Below are positions 51,125 to 59,514 of a stretch of DNA of 64,000 bases, in pieces. The stretch spans positions 91,883 through 155,882 of the forward strand of contig CACZVM010000004.1 of the NCBI GenBank assembly GCA_902784585.1. The letters are read 5' to 3'. The position numbers were made by a program, and so were the translations under genes. Source of the DNA: an uncultured Bacteroidales bacterium (GTDB taxonomy: Bacteria > Bacteroidota > Bacteroidia > Bacteroidales > Paludibacteraceae). Positions within the stretch are counted from its first letter, which is position 1. Every line of letters starts with the position of its first letter. The notes beneath the pieces were generated by a model, which was not told the origin of the DNA, made no database searches, and saw only the letters and a list, made by a program, of their open reading frames with translations.

Positions 51125-52087
51125 TTATAGCGACTTGATGTATTTATCCGCCTCGATAGCAGCCTTCGCACCACTACCGGCGGCTACGACCGCCTGACGA
51201 TAATGCGGGTCGGCGCAATCGCCTGCGGCGAAGACTCCGGGGAGGATTGGTGATTGGTCATTGGTGATTGGTGATTGATAGCATTGAGTGCTATTGTCAC
51301 GCGTAATGATAAATCCTTCGGCGTCGCGGGCGATATAATCCTTGAAGAGTTCGGTGTTCGGATGATGACCGATAGCCAGGAAGAAACCGTCGATAGCGAT
51401 ATGACGTATCTCCTCGTCCGATTCACCCTTACGATAGATGAGGTCCGCGCCCTGCACCTTGCCTTCTCCGGTCAGCTGCAGCGTGTTGTGCTCAAAGAGC
51501 ACCTCTATCTTGGGATTGGTCAGCACGCGCTGCTGCATGATTTCCGACGCACGCAGATAGGGTTTGCGCACGATCATATACACCTTCTCGCAGAGTCCGC
51601 TGAGGTAGTTGGCCTCCTCGCAGGCCGTGTCGCCACCACCCACTACGGCCACCGTCTTCTTGCGATAGAAGAAACCGTCGCAGGTGGCACAAGCCGACAC
51701 GCCGCGGCCGCGATAAGTGCGCTCGGACTCAATGCCCAGATAGCGGGCACTGGCACCGGTGGCGATGATGACCGCGTCGGCTTCGTATTCCTGCTCGTCC
51801 TCAACGATAACTTTCTTGGGAGAAACAGAGAAATCGACCTTGGTTACGATGCCGGAGACAAACTGCGTGCCGAAACGCTCCGCCTGACGACGCATATCGT
51901 CCATCATTGTGAAGGGATCGATACCGTCGGGATAACCGGGGAAGTTCTCCACTTCGGTGGTCGTCGTCAGCTGGCCGCCGAGTTGCGGTCCTTCGATGAG
52001 TACGGGCGAGAGGTTAGCTCGCGAAGCATATATAGCGGCTGTGTAGCCGGCAGGGCCGGAGCCGATGATTAAGCATTTCACTTTCAT
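51125..52087 (-). CDS. trxB: Thioredoxin reductase
   Basis: 320 residues. FAD-binding GSGPAGYTAAIYASRANL near the start, redox-active CATC in SACATCDGFF (near 135-140), NADPH-binding VVGGGDTACEEANYL, and the C-terminal FAD motif GVFAAGDCAD. Reduces thioredoxin with NADPH. Residues ~280-292 (YQSPITNDQSPIL) are encoded by the 7-base repeat at 51246-51280, inserted just before GVFAAGD where the family usually has a short surface loop. Overlaps lolA by 4 bases. Confidence 0.95.
   Translation of the reverse strand: MKVKCLIIGSGPAGYTAAIYASRANLSPVLIEGPQLGGQLTTTTEVENFPGYPDGIDPFTMMDDMRRQAERFGTQFVSGIVTKVDFSVSPKKVIVEDEQEYEADAVIIATGASARYLGIESERTYRGRGVSACATCDGFFYRKKTVAVVGGGDTACEEANYLSGLCEKVYMIVRKPYLRASEIMQQRVLTNPKIEVLFEHNTLQLTGEGKVQGADLIYRKGESDEEIRHIAIDGFFLAIGHHPNTELFKDYIARDAEGFIITRDNSTQCYQSPITNDQSPILPGVFAAGDCADPHYRQAVVAAGSGAKAAIEADKYIKSL
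51246..51280. repeat. 7-base tandem repeat inside trxB
   Basis: ATTGGTG, ATTGGTC, ATTGGTG, ATTGGTG, ATTGATA. Same unit as in nadD and trmO. Confidence 0.85.
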
Positions 52088-52653
52088 AAGCGCATATCGT
52101 TGACATAAGTGTCCTTGTCCGGACGCAAAACATATTCGGGTTGAGTAGTAATAAACTTGGGTTCTTTGAGCCGCAAGACCGTCGTTTTCTTCCCTTCTTT
52201 GAGTTCGACGGAAAGAGGGATGAGGTCGGCCGTGCGCAGTTTGAGCACAAAGCGGTTGATACCGATGGATTGGTCTTTCGGCGTGAGGGTGATAATGGTT
52301 ATTGGTGATTGGTTATTGGTGATTGCCCGCTCCGTGACGTTGCATACCGGCACAAGGGCTTGGGCATAGAGGAAGGGATTGGCTTCGCGCAGCTCGACCT
52401 CGGTAGGATTCGAGAGCGTCAGCTCGTCCACGTCGGCATTGTAGGTATAGAGCGTCTTGCCGTCGTAGGCAGACTCCAGACCGAACATCGTCAGGCGGAA
52501 CAGCTGTCCATGCATCGTGATCGTACCCGGATAGTTCATCGGGGCATTGACCTCTTCGCTCACCGTGATGGTGAAGTCCGACTGCATGGTCTTCGTCTCC
52601 ATATTGGAGAGGAAGGAAGAAAGGACCGTTAGTATGATAAATAATAGTTTCAT
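52084..52653 (-). CDS. lolA: LolA-like outer-membrane lipoprotein carrier protein
   Basis: 189 residues. Hydrophobic N-terminus (MKLLFIILTVLSSFLSN), then the LolA-type half barrel: SDFTITVSEE, YPGTITMHGQLFRLTMFGLE, SAYDGKTLYTYNADVDELTL, and the late strand FVLKLRTADLIPLSVELKEG. Carries lipoproteins across the periplasm. The order ftsK-lolA-trxB is typical of Bacteroidales. A short loop (AITNNQSPITI, ~113-123) is encoded by the 7-base repeat at 52301-52328. Confidence 0.9.
   Translation of the reverse strand: MKLLFIILTVLSSFLSNMETKTMQSDFTITVSEEVNAPMNYPGTITMHGQLFRLTMFGLESAYDGKTLYTYNADVDELTLSNPTEVELREANPFLYAQALVPVCNVTERAITNNQSPITIITLTPKDQSIGINRFVLKLRTADLIPLSVELKEGKKTTVLRLKEPKFITTQPEYVLRPDKDTYVNDMRL
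52301..52328. repeat. 7-base tandem repeat inside lolA
   Basis: ATTGGTG, ATTGGTT, ATTGGTG, ATTGCCC. Confidence 0.75.
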
Positions 52654-52663
52654 GATTGTTACG

Positions 52664-52707
52664 AGTTTGTCTCGATTCGATTCTCTCTCGATAGTGTCTC
52701 GTTAGTC
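52664..52707. repeat. ~11-base repeat between ftsK and lolA
   Basis: On the minus strand: TAACGAGACAC, TATCGAGAGAG, then AATCGAATCGAGACA. The same unit (TTAACGAGACA) is repeated at 60891-60956. Confidence 0.6.
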
Positions 52708-52715
52708 TGATTTGG

Positions 52716-55337
52716 TTACTTTACGCCCAACTCTTCGAGCAGTTTGTCGAGTTGGTCGAGGTCGGTGATAAGTACGTCGCGGCCCTTCGGTCCTTTGTTC
52801 GGGCCTACGATGCCAGCAGCCTCCAATTGGTCGCTGAGTTTGCCGGCACGGTTGTAGCCAATCTCGAAGGCGCGCTGCAGACGCGAGGTAGAGCCTTCCT
52901 GCTTCGTTACTACGTAACGTGCCACGTCGGCGAACATCGGGTCGAGGCGCTTCATATCCACGCTGCCCGGTGCGAGTGCCTCTCCTTCGCCGCCTTCACC
53001 TACATATTCTGGCAGCTGATACGGTTCGCGGAACTTCTGCTGCTTCTGGATATGTCCGACGATGGCATCCACCTCGGGCGTGTCGACGAAGGCACACTGG
53101 ATACGTGTGACGGACGCATTGCCGGCATAGAGCGAGTCACCGCGTCCGATGAGTTGTTCGGCACCCTTGGCATCGAGCACGGTGCGCGAGTCGATGACGG
53201 ACTGCGTACGCAGGGCGATGCGGGTCGGGATATTGGCCTTGATCACACCCGTCACGATATTGACGGACGGACGCTGGGTAGCCAGTATCATGTGCATGCC
53301 GACGGCACGGGCTTTCTGGGTGATACGTGCGATAGGTGTCTCGACCTGTTTGCCGGCCTGCATGATGAAGTCGCCGTACTCATCGATGATGATGACGATA
53401 TAAGGCAGGAACTGATGGTGCAGTCCGTCGGCTACCTGTTTGTTCGGATTGAGGCGGCGATGGATGAACTTGTCGTTGTAGTCCTCCAGGTTGCGTACGC
53501 CGGCATCCATCAGCAGCTTGTAGCGGTTCTCCATCTCTATCACGAGCGAGTTGAGCGTGTTGATCACGCGATCGCATTCGGTGATGACCACCTGGTCGGG
53601 ATCGGTGTCCGGCATCGCCGCCAGGAAATGCTTGAGCAGCGGTTTGTAGGGTGCAAACTCCACCATCTTCGGGTCCACCATGACGAGTTTGAGTTCCGCC
53701 GGGTGCTTCTTGTAGAGCAACGAGGTGATGATGGCGTTGATAGCGACAGACTTACCCGTACCGGTAGCACCGGCCACGAGCAGGTGAGGCGTCTTGGCGA
53801 GGTCGAACATGAAGACCTCGTTGGTGATGGTGCGTCCGTAGGCGATAGGCAGGCGCATCTTCTGCTCTTCCTGGAATCGCTTGCTGGCGATGACGGAGTG
53901 CATCGAGACTGTCTGCGGTTTCTCGTTGGGCACCTCTATACCGATGGTTCCCTTACCCGGCATCGGGGCGATGATACGTATACCCGTGGCTGAGAGCGAG
54001 AGCATGATATCATTCTCCAGCGCCTGGATCTTCGCCACACGCACACCGGCCTTCGGCACTATTTCATAGAGCGTCACGGTGGGTCCCACCGTTGCCTTGA
54101 TGCTATCAATTTCTATGCCATAGTTGCGCAGTGTGGTGACGATGCGTGCACCGTTAGCCCGCTGTTCCTCCTCGTTGATGACGGGTGCGGACTCGTTGTC
54201 ATAGACCTTCAGCAGGTCCAGTCCGGGGAACTTATAGAACTCCAGATCCTTACGCGGATCGTACGGACCGAGTTTCTCCAGAATCGTCTCGGGTGCTTTG
54301 TCCCAGATCTCATCTTCCTTCACATCCTCTATCTCGAGCGTAGCGTCCTTTTTCTCGGCCTCCTCGGCCTCTTTTTGCATGAGGTCGGTAAGCGTACCGT
54401 CTGCGGGTCCACCGTCATCAGGCAGCGGCTCCTCTTCCGGTTCCTCCACCGGAACGGGCTCTTCGATGGTCAGCGTCACTTCTCCGTCCGCGTTCTCACC
54501 GTCAGTCTGTTCTTCCTCGATGGGTTCGATGGTGAAGGTCACTTCGTCATCCTCTTTTGCAGGCTCATCGTCTGTCTCCTCAGGGATATCCAGCACCACT
54601 TCGGTGCCTTCGGCATCCGTCGGCTGCAGGTCGTCGGTTACAGGCGACGGCTCTTTCTTCTTGCGATGGAAGAGGCCGGCGCACCATGCACCGAAAGCCT
54701 TGCAGCGGTCGATGAACTTCGGGTCGGTGACGATCAGGAAAATGGTGAGCAACACTGCCAGGATAGCTATCGTACCCACCACATGCACGTAGCTGGTGAG
54801 CCAAAGGGCAGCTTTCGCGCCGAAAGCGCCACCCCAACGATAGACACCCAGATGGATCATCTGCTGGGCAAAGCCCAGGACAGTACTGCCCCAGAGCACC
54901 CAGAACACCGTGGTGCAGAGCAGACGAATACAGCGGAGGTTGTCGATGGCGTGCATGAGTCGAAGGCCGTAGAGGCCGATCATGAACGCCAGCAGAATAC
55001 TGACAAAACCGAAGGTTCCGTCGATCATCCATTGGGCCAACGCAGCGCCCGGCAGACCCAGCAGATTCGTCACCTGCACGCGATTGCTGATACGATCGGC
55101 ACGATCCATGCCGAGGATCGACTGATCAGCCGTACCGGTGAACAGATAACTGACATATGCGATCGCTGCCAGCACGGCAAAAGCCAGCAGCAGCAATCCG
55201 ATGATAGTCTGCGTACGACGATCCATCAACACACGTCGGGTCGCCGCCCACAGGCTCTCTTTTTCCTCACGAATAGCACGCTCTTCGCGTGCGGTATCCT
55301 CCAGACTATTTCCTGATTTACTTGAATGACGGGGCAT
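52716..55337 (-). CDS. ftsK: DNA translocase FtsK
   Basis: 873 residues. Four membrane helices lie between ~35 and ~205 (IIGLLLLAFAVLAAIAYVSY first), then an acidic Glu/Asp-rich linker (~240-345). The motor has VPNEKPQTVSM, Walker A GATGTGKSVAINAI (near 520) and Walker B YIVIIIDEYGDFI. The C-terminal gamma winged helix (FEIGYNRAGKLSDQLEAAGI) reads DNA polarity signals. Moves chromosome termini and activates XerCD at division. First gene of the ftsK-lolA-trxB-MATE-barrel series. Confidence 0.97.
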   Translation of the reverse strand: MPRHSSKSGNSLEDTAREERAIREEKESLWAATRRVLMDRRTQTIIGLLLLAFAVLAAIAYVSYLFTGTADQSILGMDRADRISNRVQVTNLLGLPGAALAQWMIDGTFGFVSILLAFMIGLYGLRLMHAIDNLRCIRLLCTTVFWVLWGSTVLGFAQQMIHLGVYRWGGAFGAKAALWLTSYVHVVGTIAILAVLLTIFLIVTDPKFIDRCKAFGAWCAGLFHRKKKEPSPVTDDLQPTDAEGTEVVLDIPEETDDEPAKEDDEVTFTIEPIEEEQTDGENADGEVTLTIEEPVPVEEPEEEPLPDDGGPADGTLTDLMQKEAEEAEKKDATLEIEDVKEDEIWDKAPETILEKLGPYDPRKDLEFYKFPGLDLLKVYDNESAPVINEEEQRANGARIVTTLRNYGIEIDSIKATVGPTVTLYEIVPKAGVRVAKIQALENDIMLSLSATGIRIIAPMPGKGTIGIEVPNEKPQTVSMHSVIASKRFQEEQKMRLPIAYGRTITNEVFMFDLAKTPHLLVAGATGTGKSVAINAIITSLLYKKHPAELKLVMVDPKMVEFAPYKPLLKHFLAAMPDTDPDQVVITECDRVINTLNSLVIEMENRYKLLMDAGVRNLEDYNDKFIHRRLNPNKQVADGLHHQFLPYIVIIIDEYGDFIMQAGKQVETPIARITQKARAVGMHMILATQRPSVNIVTGVIKANIPTRIALRTQSVIDSRTVLDAKGAEQLIGRGDSLYAGNASVTRIQCAFVDTPEVDAIVGHIQKQQKFREPYQLPEYVGEGGEGEALAPGSVDMKRLDPMFADVARYVVTKQEGSTSRLQRAFEIGYNRAGKLSDQLEAAGIVGPNKGPKGRDVLITDLDQLDKLLEELGVK

Positions 55338-55356
55338 AATATCTCAAATTAGCGTG

Positions 55357-55388
55357 CAAAGATACAACAAATATTTGAGATTTCAGAT
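55357..55388 (-). promoter_or_regulatory. Promoter of ftsK
   Basis: TATCTTTG (55357-55364) on the minus strand, 20 bases from a weak -33 element (TCTG); it overlaps a 7-base repeat. Confidence 0.5.
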
Positions 55389-55407
55389 TTTGGATTTCAG
55401 ATTTTAT
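55373..55407. repeat. 7-base tandem repeat upstream of ftsK
   Basis: ATTTGAG, ATTTCAG, ATTTTGG, ATTTCAG, ATTTTAT. Confidence 0.78.
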
Positions 55408-55455
55408 ATTTTTTCCCGCAAAAAAACATTTTTTTTCAATAAATGTTCGTGCGCG

Positions 55456-55487
55456 CTTGCACATATGAAAAACTTTTTGTACCTTTG
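55456..55487 (+). promoter_or_regulatory. Promoter of the rseC-rnf operon
   Basis: CTTG (55456-55459), 20-base spacer, TACCTTTG (55480-55487). Leader about 10 bases. Confidence 0.68.
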
Positions 55488-55504
55488 CACGCTTTTTTAT
55501 GGTC

Positions 55505-55918
55505 ATGGACGAACTGATTAGACACGAAGGAGTAGTGCTGAGCACGGATGGCACGATAGCGCGAGTGGCTATCATGCAGACCAGTGCCTGCCAGGCTTGC
55601 AAGGCGCAGAGCATGTGTCTCTCGTCGGAGAGTCAGCAGCGGATGGTGGATGCGCAGATGGCCGAAGCGATGCAACCAGGCGACCGGGTAGAAGTGATGG
55701 TACACGAACGACTGGCCTGGCGTGCCGTCCTGTTGGCCTATGTTCTGCCCTTCGTCGTGATGATAGCCGTCATCGCACTGCTGGATGCCGCCACCGACTG
55801 GAGCGAAGCCATCGTGGGCACCCTGTCGCTCTGCGCCATCGCCCTGTATTATCTGGTGCTCGGCGCATTCCGCAGCAGGCTGCAGAAGCAATTCAGTTTC
55901 ACCGCCAGAAAGCTATAG
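55505..55918 (+). CDS. rseC: RseC/MucC-family positive regulator protein
   Basis: The frame starts at 55499 (MVMDEL); I prefer 55505 (MDELIRHEGVV), giving 137 residues. The four Cys cluster CQACKAQSMC (about 29-38) and two membrane helices (~72-92, ~98-120) are typical of RseC, also seen next to rnf genes as a SoxR-reducing component. In Bacteroidales it routinely precedes rnfB. Inner membrane; may bind a redox cofactor through its Cys. Confidence 0.88.
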   Translation: MDELIRHEGVVLSTDGTIARVAIMQTSACQACKAQSMCLSSESQQRMVDAQMAEAMQPGDRVEVMVHERLAWRAVLLAYVLPFVVMIAVIALLDAATDWSEAIVGTLSLCAIALYYLVLGAFRSRLQKQFSFTARKL

Positions 55919-55951
55919 ATCATCAGTCAAAAATCATAAATCAAAAATAAC

Positions 55952-56365
55952 ATGAACATTATTTTCATTTCAATGGGAGTGCTGGGTGTGACCGCGTTCG
56001 TGGCGGCCGTACTGCTCTATGCTATCAGCCAGTACTTCAAAGTGGAGGAAGATCCCCGCATCGACCTGGTGCAGGCTGTACTGCCGGGTGCCAACTGCGG
56101 TGGATGCGGTTTTGCCGGATGCCGGGCGTTTGCAGAAGCCTGCGTCAAAGCCAACGGCATTGACGGACTGGCATGTCCGGTGGGAGGAGAACCCACGATG
56201 ACCGATGTACTCAAGGTGCTGATTCCTGCGGCGGCTGAAGAAGCAGCTCCGGCGGCAGAAGGCGACGGCAAGAAAGGATTTGATCCGGTGATTGCAGCCA
56301 AGATCAAAGCACTCGCCACACCGCGAGCCATGTTCCCGCTGGCGCTCCGACCTATCAATTCGTAA
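55952..56365 (+). CDS. rnfB: RnfB, short form lacking the ferredoxin domain
   Basis: 137 residues. An N-terminal membrane helix (MNIIFISMGVLGVTAFVAAV), then the Fe-S binding Cys motif NCGGCGFAGCRAFAEAC and LACPVGGEPT. RnfB normally continues with a ferredoxin domain of two or more [4Fe-4S] clusters (family length ~180-330). Here the protein instead runs into an Ala/Glu linker and a novel end (IAAKIKALATPRAMFPLALR). I found no Cys-rich continuation in other frames before rnfC starts at 56393. Either a true short form, a decayed gene, or an internal deletion. It lies first in rnfBCDGEA. Confidence 0.85.
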   Translation: MNIIFISMGVLGVTAFVAAVLLYAISQYFKVEEDPRIDLVQAVLPGANCGGCGFAGCRAFAEACVKANGIDGLACPVGGEPTMTDVLKVLIPAAAEEAAPAAEGDGKKGFDPVIAAKIKALATPRAMFPLALRPINS

Positions 56366-56391
56366 TTTTTAATTCATAATTCTTAATTTCG
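56357..56391. repeat. 7-base tandem repeat at rnfB-rnfC junction
   Basis: AATTCGT, AATTTTT, AATTCAT, AATTCTT, AATTTCG. Contains the rnfB stop and ends at the base before the rnfC ATG (56393). Confidence 0.82.
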
Positions 56392-56392
56392 A

Positions 56393-57748
56393 ATGAAAAC
56401 ATTCCATATAGGCGGAGTTCATCCGCACGACAACAAACAATTCTCCGCTCACCAGGCTATCACGGAGTGTCCGCTGCCCAAGCAGGCCATCATCCCGCTG
56501 GTGCAACATATCGGTGCGCCGGCTCAGGCTGTGGTAGAAGTGGGAGCGAAAGTGAAAGTGGGCGAGCTGCTGGCCAAAGCCGGTGGTTTTGTGAGCGCGA
56601 ATATCGCCTCGCCCGTCAGTGGTACAGTCACCAAGATCGGCGACATGACCGATGCATGGGGTGCCACTGTACCTGCTATCTTCATCGACGTGGATGGTGA
56701 TGTATGGTCGCCAGAGATTGACCGTTCGCCCGACCTGATCCACCAGTGTACACTCGAGCCGAAACAGATCATCGACAAAATCGCCGCAGCCGGCATCGTG
56801 GGTCTGGGTGGTGCCTGTTTCCCCACACATGTCAAGTTGCTGCCCCCGCCGGGCAAGAAAGCCGAAGTGCTCATCGTCAACGGCGTGGAGTGCGAACCGT
56901 ACCTGACCTGCGACCATCAGTTGATGATGGAGCATGGCGAAGAACTGATCATCGGTATCCAGATACTGAAGAAAGCACTGGGTGTTGATCGCGCCATCAT
57001 CGGCATAGAGAACAACAAACGCGACGCCATCGAACACATGACGCGTCTGGCCAATGCCCAATTGGGTATCGAGGTGATGCCGCTCCAGCTCAAGTATCCG
57101 CAGGGCGGTGAGAAACAGCTGATCGATGCCTGCATCGGCCGTCAGGTGCCCTCCGGTGCACTGCCTATCGAGGTGGGTGCCGTGGTGGACAACGTAGCTA
57201 CACTCTTCGCTGTCTATGAGGCAGTGCAGAAGAACAAACCGCTCATCAGCCGCGTCATGACCGTGACGGGTAAGAACGTACAGAAACCGGGCAACTACCT
57301 CGTGCGCTTCGGTACACCTATCGACGAAGTGATCGCCCTGGCTGGCGGAGTGCCCAACCATACAGGCAAGGTCATCGGCGGCGGTCCGATGATGGGTCGT
57401 GCGATGGATCACACCGAAGGCATGCCCGCCAACAAACGTCTGAGCGGACTGCTCTTCCTCGACGAAGCCGAGTGCCAAAGCCACGAACCGGAGAACTGTA
57501 TCCGTTGCGGCAAGTGCGTTCAGGCATGCCCGATGGGGCTGGAGCCCTACCTGCTCCATCGCCTCTACGAACTGGAGCGCTGGGATGAGATGGAGAAGCA
57601 CGACGTGATGGACTGCATCGACTGCGGTTGTTGCGTCTTCACCTGTCCCGCCCATCGTCCGTTGCTCGACGGCATCCGTCCCGGCAAGGCCAAAGTGGGT
57701 GCTATCCTGCGCGAACGCGCCGCAGCCAAAGCCGCTGAGAAAAAATAA
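56393..57748 (+). CDS. rnfC: RnfC, NADH- and Fe-S-binding subunit
   Basis: 451 residues. Glycine-rich nucleotide-binding region GIVGLGGACFPTHVKL (about 129-144), EVLIVNGVECEPYLTCD, and two C-terminal [4Fe-4S] motifs CIRCGKCVQACPMG and CIDCGCCVFTCPAHRP. Part of the membrane complex that couples electron flow between ferredoxin and NAD+ to Na+ or H+ transport. Peripheral on the cytoplasmic face. Length and motifs normal. Confidence 0.96.
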   Translation: MKTFHIGGVHPHDNKQFSAHQAITECPLPKQAIIPLVQHIGAPAQAVVEVGAKVKVGELLAKAGGFVSANIASPVSGTVTKIGDMTDAWGATVPAIFIDVDGDVWSPEIDRSPDLIHQCTLEPKQIIDKIAAAGIVGLGGACFPTHVKLLPPPGKKAEVLIVNGVECEPYLTCDHQLMMEHGEELIIGIQILKKALGVDRAIIGIENNKRDAIEHMTRLANAQLGIEVMPLQLKYPQGGEKQLIDACIGRQVPSGALPIEVGAVVDNVATLFAVYEAVQKNKPLISRVMTVTGKNVQKPGNYLVRFGTPIDEVIALAGGVPNHTGKVIGGGPMMGRAMDHTEGMPANKRLSGLLFLDEAECQSHEPENCIRCGKCVQACPMGLEPYLLHRLYELERWDEMEKHDVMDCIDCGCCVFTCPAHRPLLDGIRPGKAKVGAILRERAAAKAAEKK

Positions 57749-57781
57749 ATCACCAATTACAAATCACAAATTACCAATATA
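57747..57781. repeat. 7-base tandem repeat at rnfC-rnfD junction
   Basis: AAATCAC, CAATTAC, AAATCAC, AAATTAC, CAATATA, just before the rnfD ATG (57784). Confidence 0.82.
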
Positions 57782-57783
57782 AA

Positions 57784-58770
57784 ATGGCACATTTTATTAC
57801 TTCTCCGGCCCCGCACGTCCATAGTGGCGACAGCGTCCGCCGGAATATGGCTCTGGTCATTCTCGCCTTGATGCCGGCATACATTGTGTCGGTGATTGAG
57901 TTTGGCTGCGGAGCACTCATCACAGCCGCTATCGCGGTAGCCGCCTGTGTACTGACCGAATGGCTCATCAGCCGTTTTATGCTCAAGGAGCAGCGTCAGT
58001 CGATCGGTGACCTGTCGGCCGTACTGACGGGTCTGCTGCTGGCCTTCAACCTGCCGTCGAGCATCGACTGGTGGATCGTCGTCATCGGCGCCATCGTGGC
58101 CATTGGTGTAGGTAAGATGACCTTCGGCGGTCTGGGACAGAACCTGTTCAACCCAGCCCTTGTCGGCCGTGTGTTCCTGCTCATCTCCTTCCCTGCCCAG
58201 ATGACTACCTGGCCGTTGCCCAAGGGCTTCGAGACCTCATATGTGGACGCAGAGACAGGCGCTACCCCGCTCTATTTCCTCAAGCACATCATGAAGACGG
58301 GTGACACCAGTCTGGTGGAGCAACTGCCTTCGCTGCGCGATGCACTGTTCGGTGTGATGGGCGGTTCGCTGGGTGAAGTAGCCGCTCTGGCACTCATCAT
58401 CGGCGGCGTGTTCCTGATTTGCACCCGCGTCATCACATGGCATATACCTGTATCGATCATCGCCACCGTGGCTCTCTTCGCATGGATCGCCACGCCGGCC
58501 GGAATGGCCCCGCACACGTTCATCGGCTATCAGCTGCTCAGCGGTGGTTTGATGCTCGGCGCGTTCTTCATGGCTACCGACTATGTCACCAGCCCGATGA
58601 CGGCTTGGGGTAAGATCATCTTCGGCGTAGGCATCGGCCTCCTGATGATGGTGATCCGTACCTGGGGTGCCTATCCGGAAGGTATGTCGTTCGCTATCCT
58701 TATCATGAACGCCTGCGTGCCGTTGTTGAACCGTTTCCGTCCGCAACGTTTCGGCGAGAAGAAAAAATAA
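57784..58770 (+). CDS. rnfD: RnfD membrane subunit
   Basis: 328 residues, about nine hydrophobic helices. The family N-terminus TSPAPHVHSGDSVRRNMALV and the FMN-attachment site with Thr in DAETGATPLYF (about 159-169) are present. FGGLGQNLFNPALVGRVFLL is well conserved. Integral inner-membrane subunit carrying covalent FMN. Confidence 0.96.
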   Translation: MAHFITSPAPHVHSGDSVRRNMALVILALMPAYIVSVIEFGCGALITAAIAVAACVLTEWLISRFMLKEQRQSIGDLSAVLTGLLLAFNLPSSIDWWIVVIGAIVAIGVGKMTFGGLGQNLFNPALVGRVFLLISFPAQMTTWPLPKGFETSYVDAETGATPLYFLKHIMKTGDTSLVEQLPSLRDALFGVMGGSLGEVAALALIIGGVFLICTRVITWHIPVSIIATVALFAWIATPAGMAPHTFIGYQLLSGGLMLGAFFMATDYVTSPMTAWGKIIFGVGIGLLMMVIRTWGAYPEGMSFAILIMNACVPLLNRFRPQRFGEKKK

Positions 58771-58796
58771 TTCGTAATTCTTAATTTTTGATTCTT
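58769..58796. repeat. 7-base tandem repeat at rnfD-rnfG junction
   Basis: AATTCGT, AATTCTT, AATTTTT, GATTCTT, ending at the base before the rnfG ATG (58798). Confidence 0.8.
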
Positions 58797-58797
58797 T

Positions 58798-59514
58798 ATG
58801 AATAAGTTAGAGAGTTCATTCAAGAATATGGTGCTGAGCTTGGTCATCATCTCGGTGGTGGCGGCAGGCGCGTTGGCTGGCGTGTATATCCTCACGCTCA
58901 AGACCATCGAAGCACAGAAAACGCAGAAGCAGCAGGCGGCTATTCTGGCTGTACTGCCGGAAGGCGTGGAGCTGGGTGAGGCCCAGGACGTCAACGACAT
59001 GATCGTCTATCCCGCTACGCTCAACGGCGAACCGGCCGGTGCAGCCGTACAGACGGAGGCCAACGGTTTCGGCGGCCCGCAGAAGGTGATGGTGGGCTTC
59101 GATCAGGAAGGTCGCATCATCAACTACGAGGTGCTGGAGCACCAGGAGACTCCGGGTCTGGGCGATAAGATCGTCAGCTGGTTTAAGAATGCCGACAAGC
59201 CCGCTCAGAATATTCTGGGTCGCCAGGCCGGCAAACTCACCGTGAGCAAAGACGGCGGTGACGTAGATGCGATCACGGCCGCTACTATCTCCAGCCGCGC
59301 GTTCCTCAAGGCGGTCAACAAGGCCTATGCCGCATTCCTCAACGACCATACCGAGGCACACACCGGTGCCAGCCAGCAAGTGCATCCTGTGGAACAACCC
59401 GTACATGAGTGCGATCACCATTGTCAGGGTCAGCATGAGGACGGCCATAAGTGCGACGGTCACTGCGGAGGCAATTGCAAACATCATCAAGAAAAGGAGG
59501 CAAACAATGAATAA
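58798..59514 (+). CDS. rnfG: RnfG with Cys/His-rich C-terminal extension
   Basis: 238 residues. One N-terminal membrane helix (MVLSLVIISVVAAGALAGVY), then the periplasmic FMN domain with the attachment Thr in DAITAATISSRAF (about 160-172). After the normal end of the domain (~residue 182) it carries ~55 extra residues with a dense metal-ligand pattern: HECDHHCQGQHEDGHKCDGH then CGGNCKHH. Family members I know end soon after the FMN domain. The extension would face the periplasm. Start overlaps of rnfE by 8 bases show coupling. Confidence 0.93.
   Translation: MNKLESSFKNMVLSLVIISVVAAGALAGVYILTLKTIEAQKTQKQQAAILAVLPEGVELGEAQDVNDMIVYPATLNGEPAGAAVQTEANGFGGPQKVMVGFDQEGRIINYEVLEHQETPGLGDKIVSWFKNADKPAQNILGRQAGKLTVSKDGGDVDAITAATISSRAFLKAVNKAYAAFLNDHTEAHTGASQQVHPVEQPVHECDHHCQGQHEDGHKCDGHCGGNCKHHQEKEANNE

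Noticed and set aside
56200-56400. Frameshift hiding the ferredoxin half of RnfB
   Set aside because: I read the other frames up to rnfC and found no CxxCxxC pattern, so the domain is absent rather than frame-shifted.
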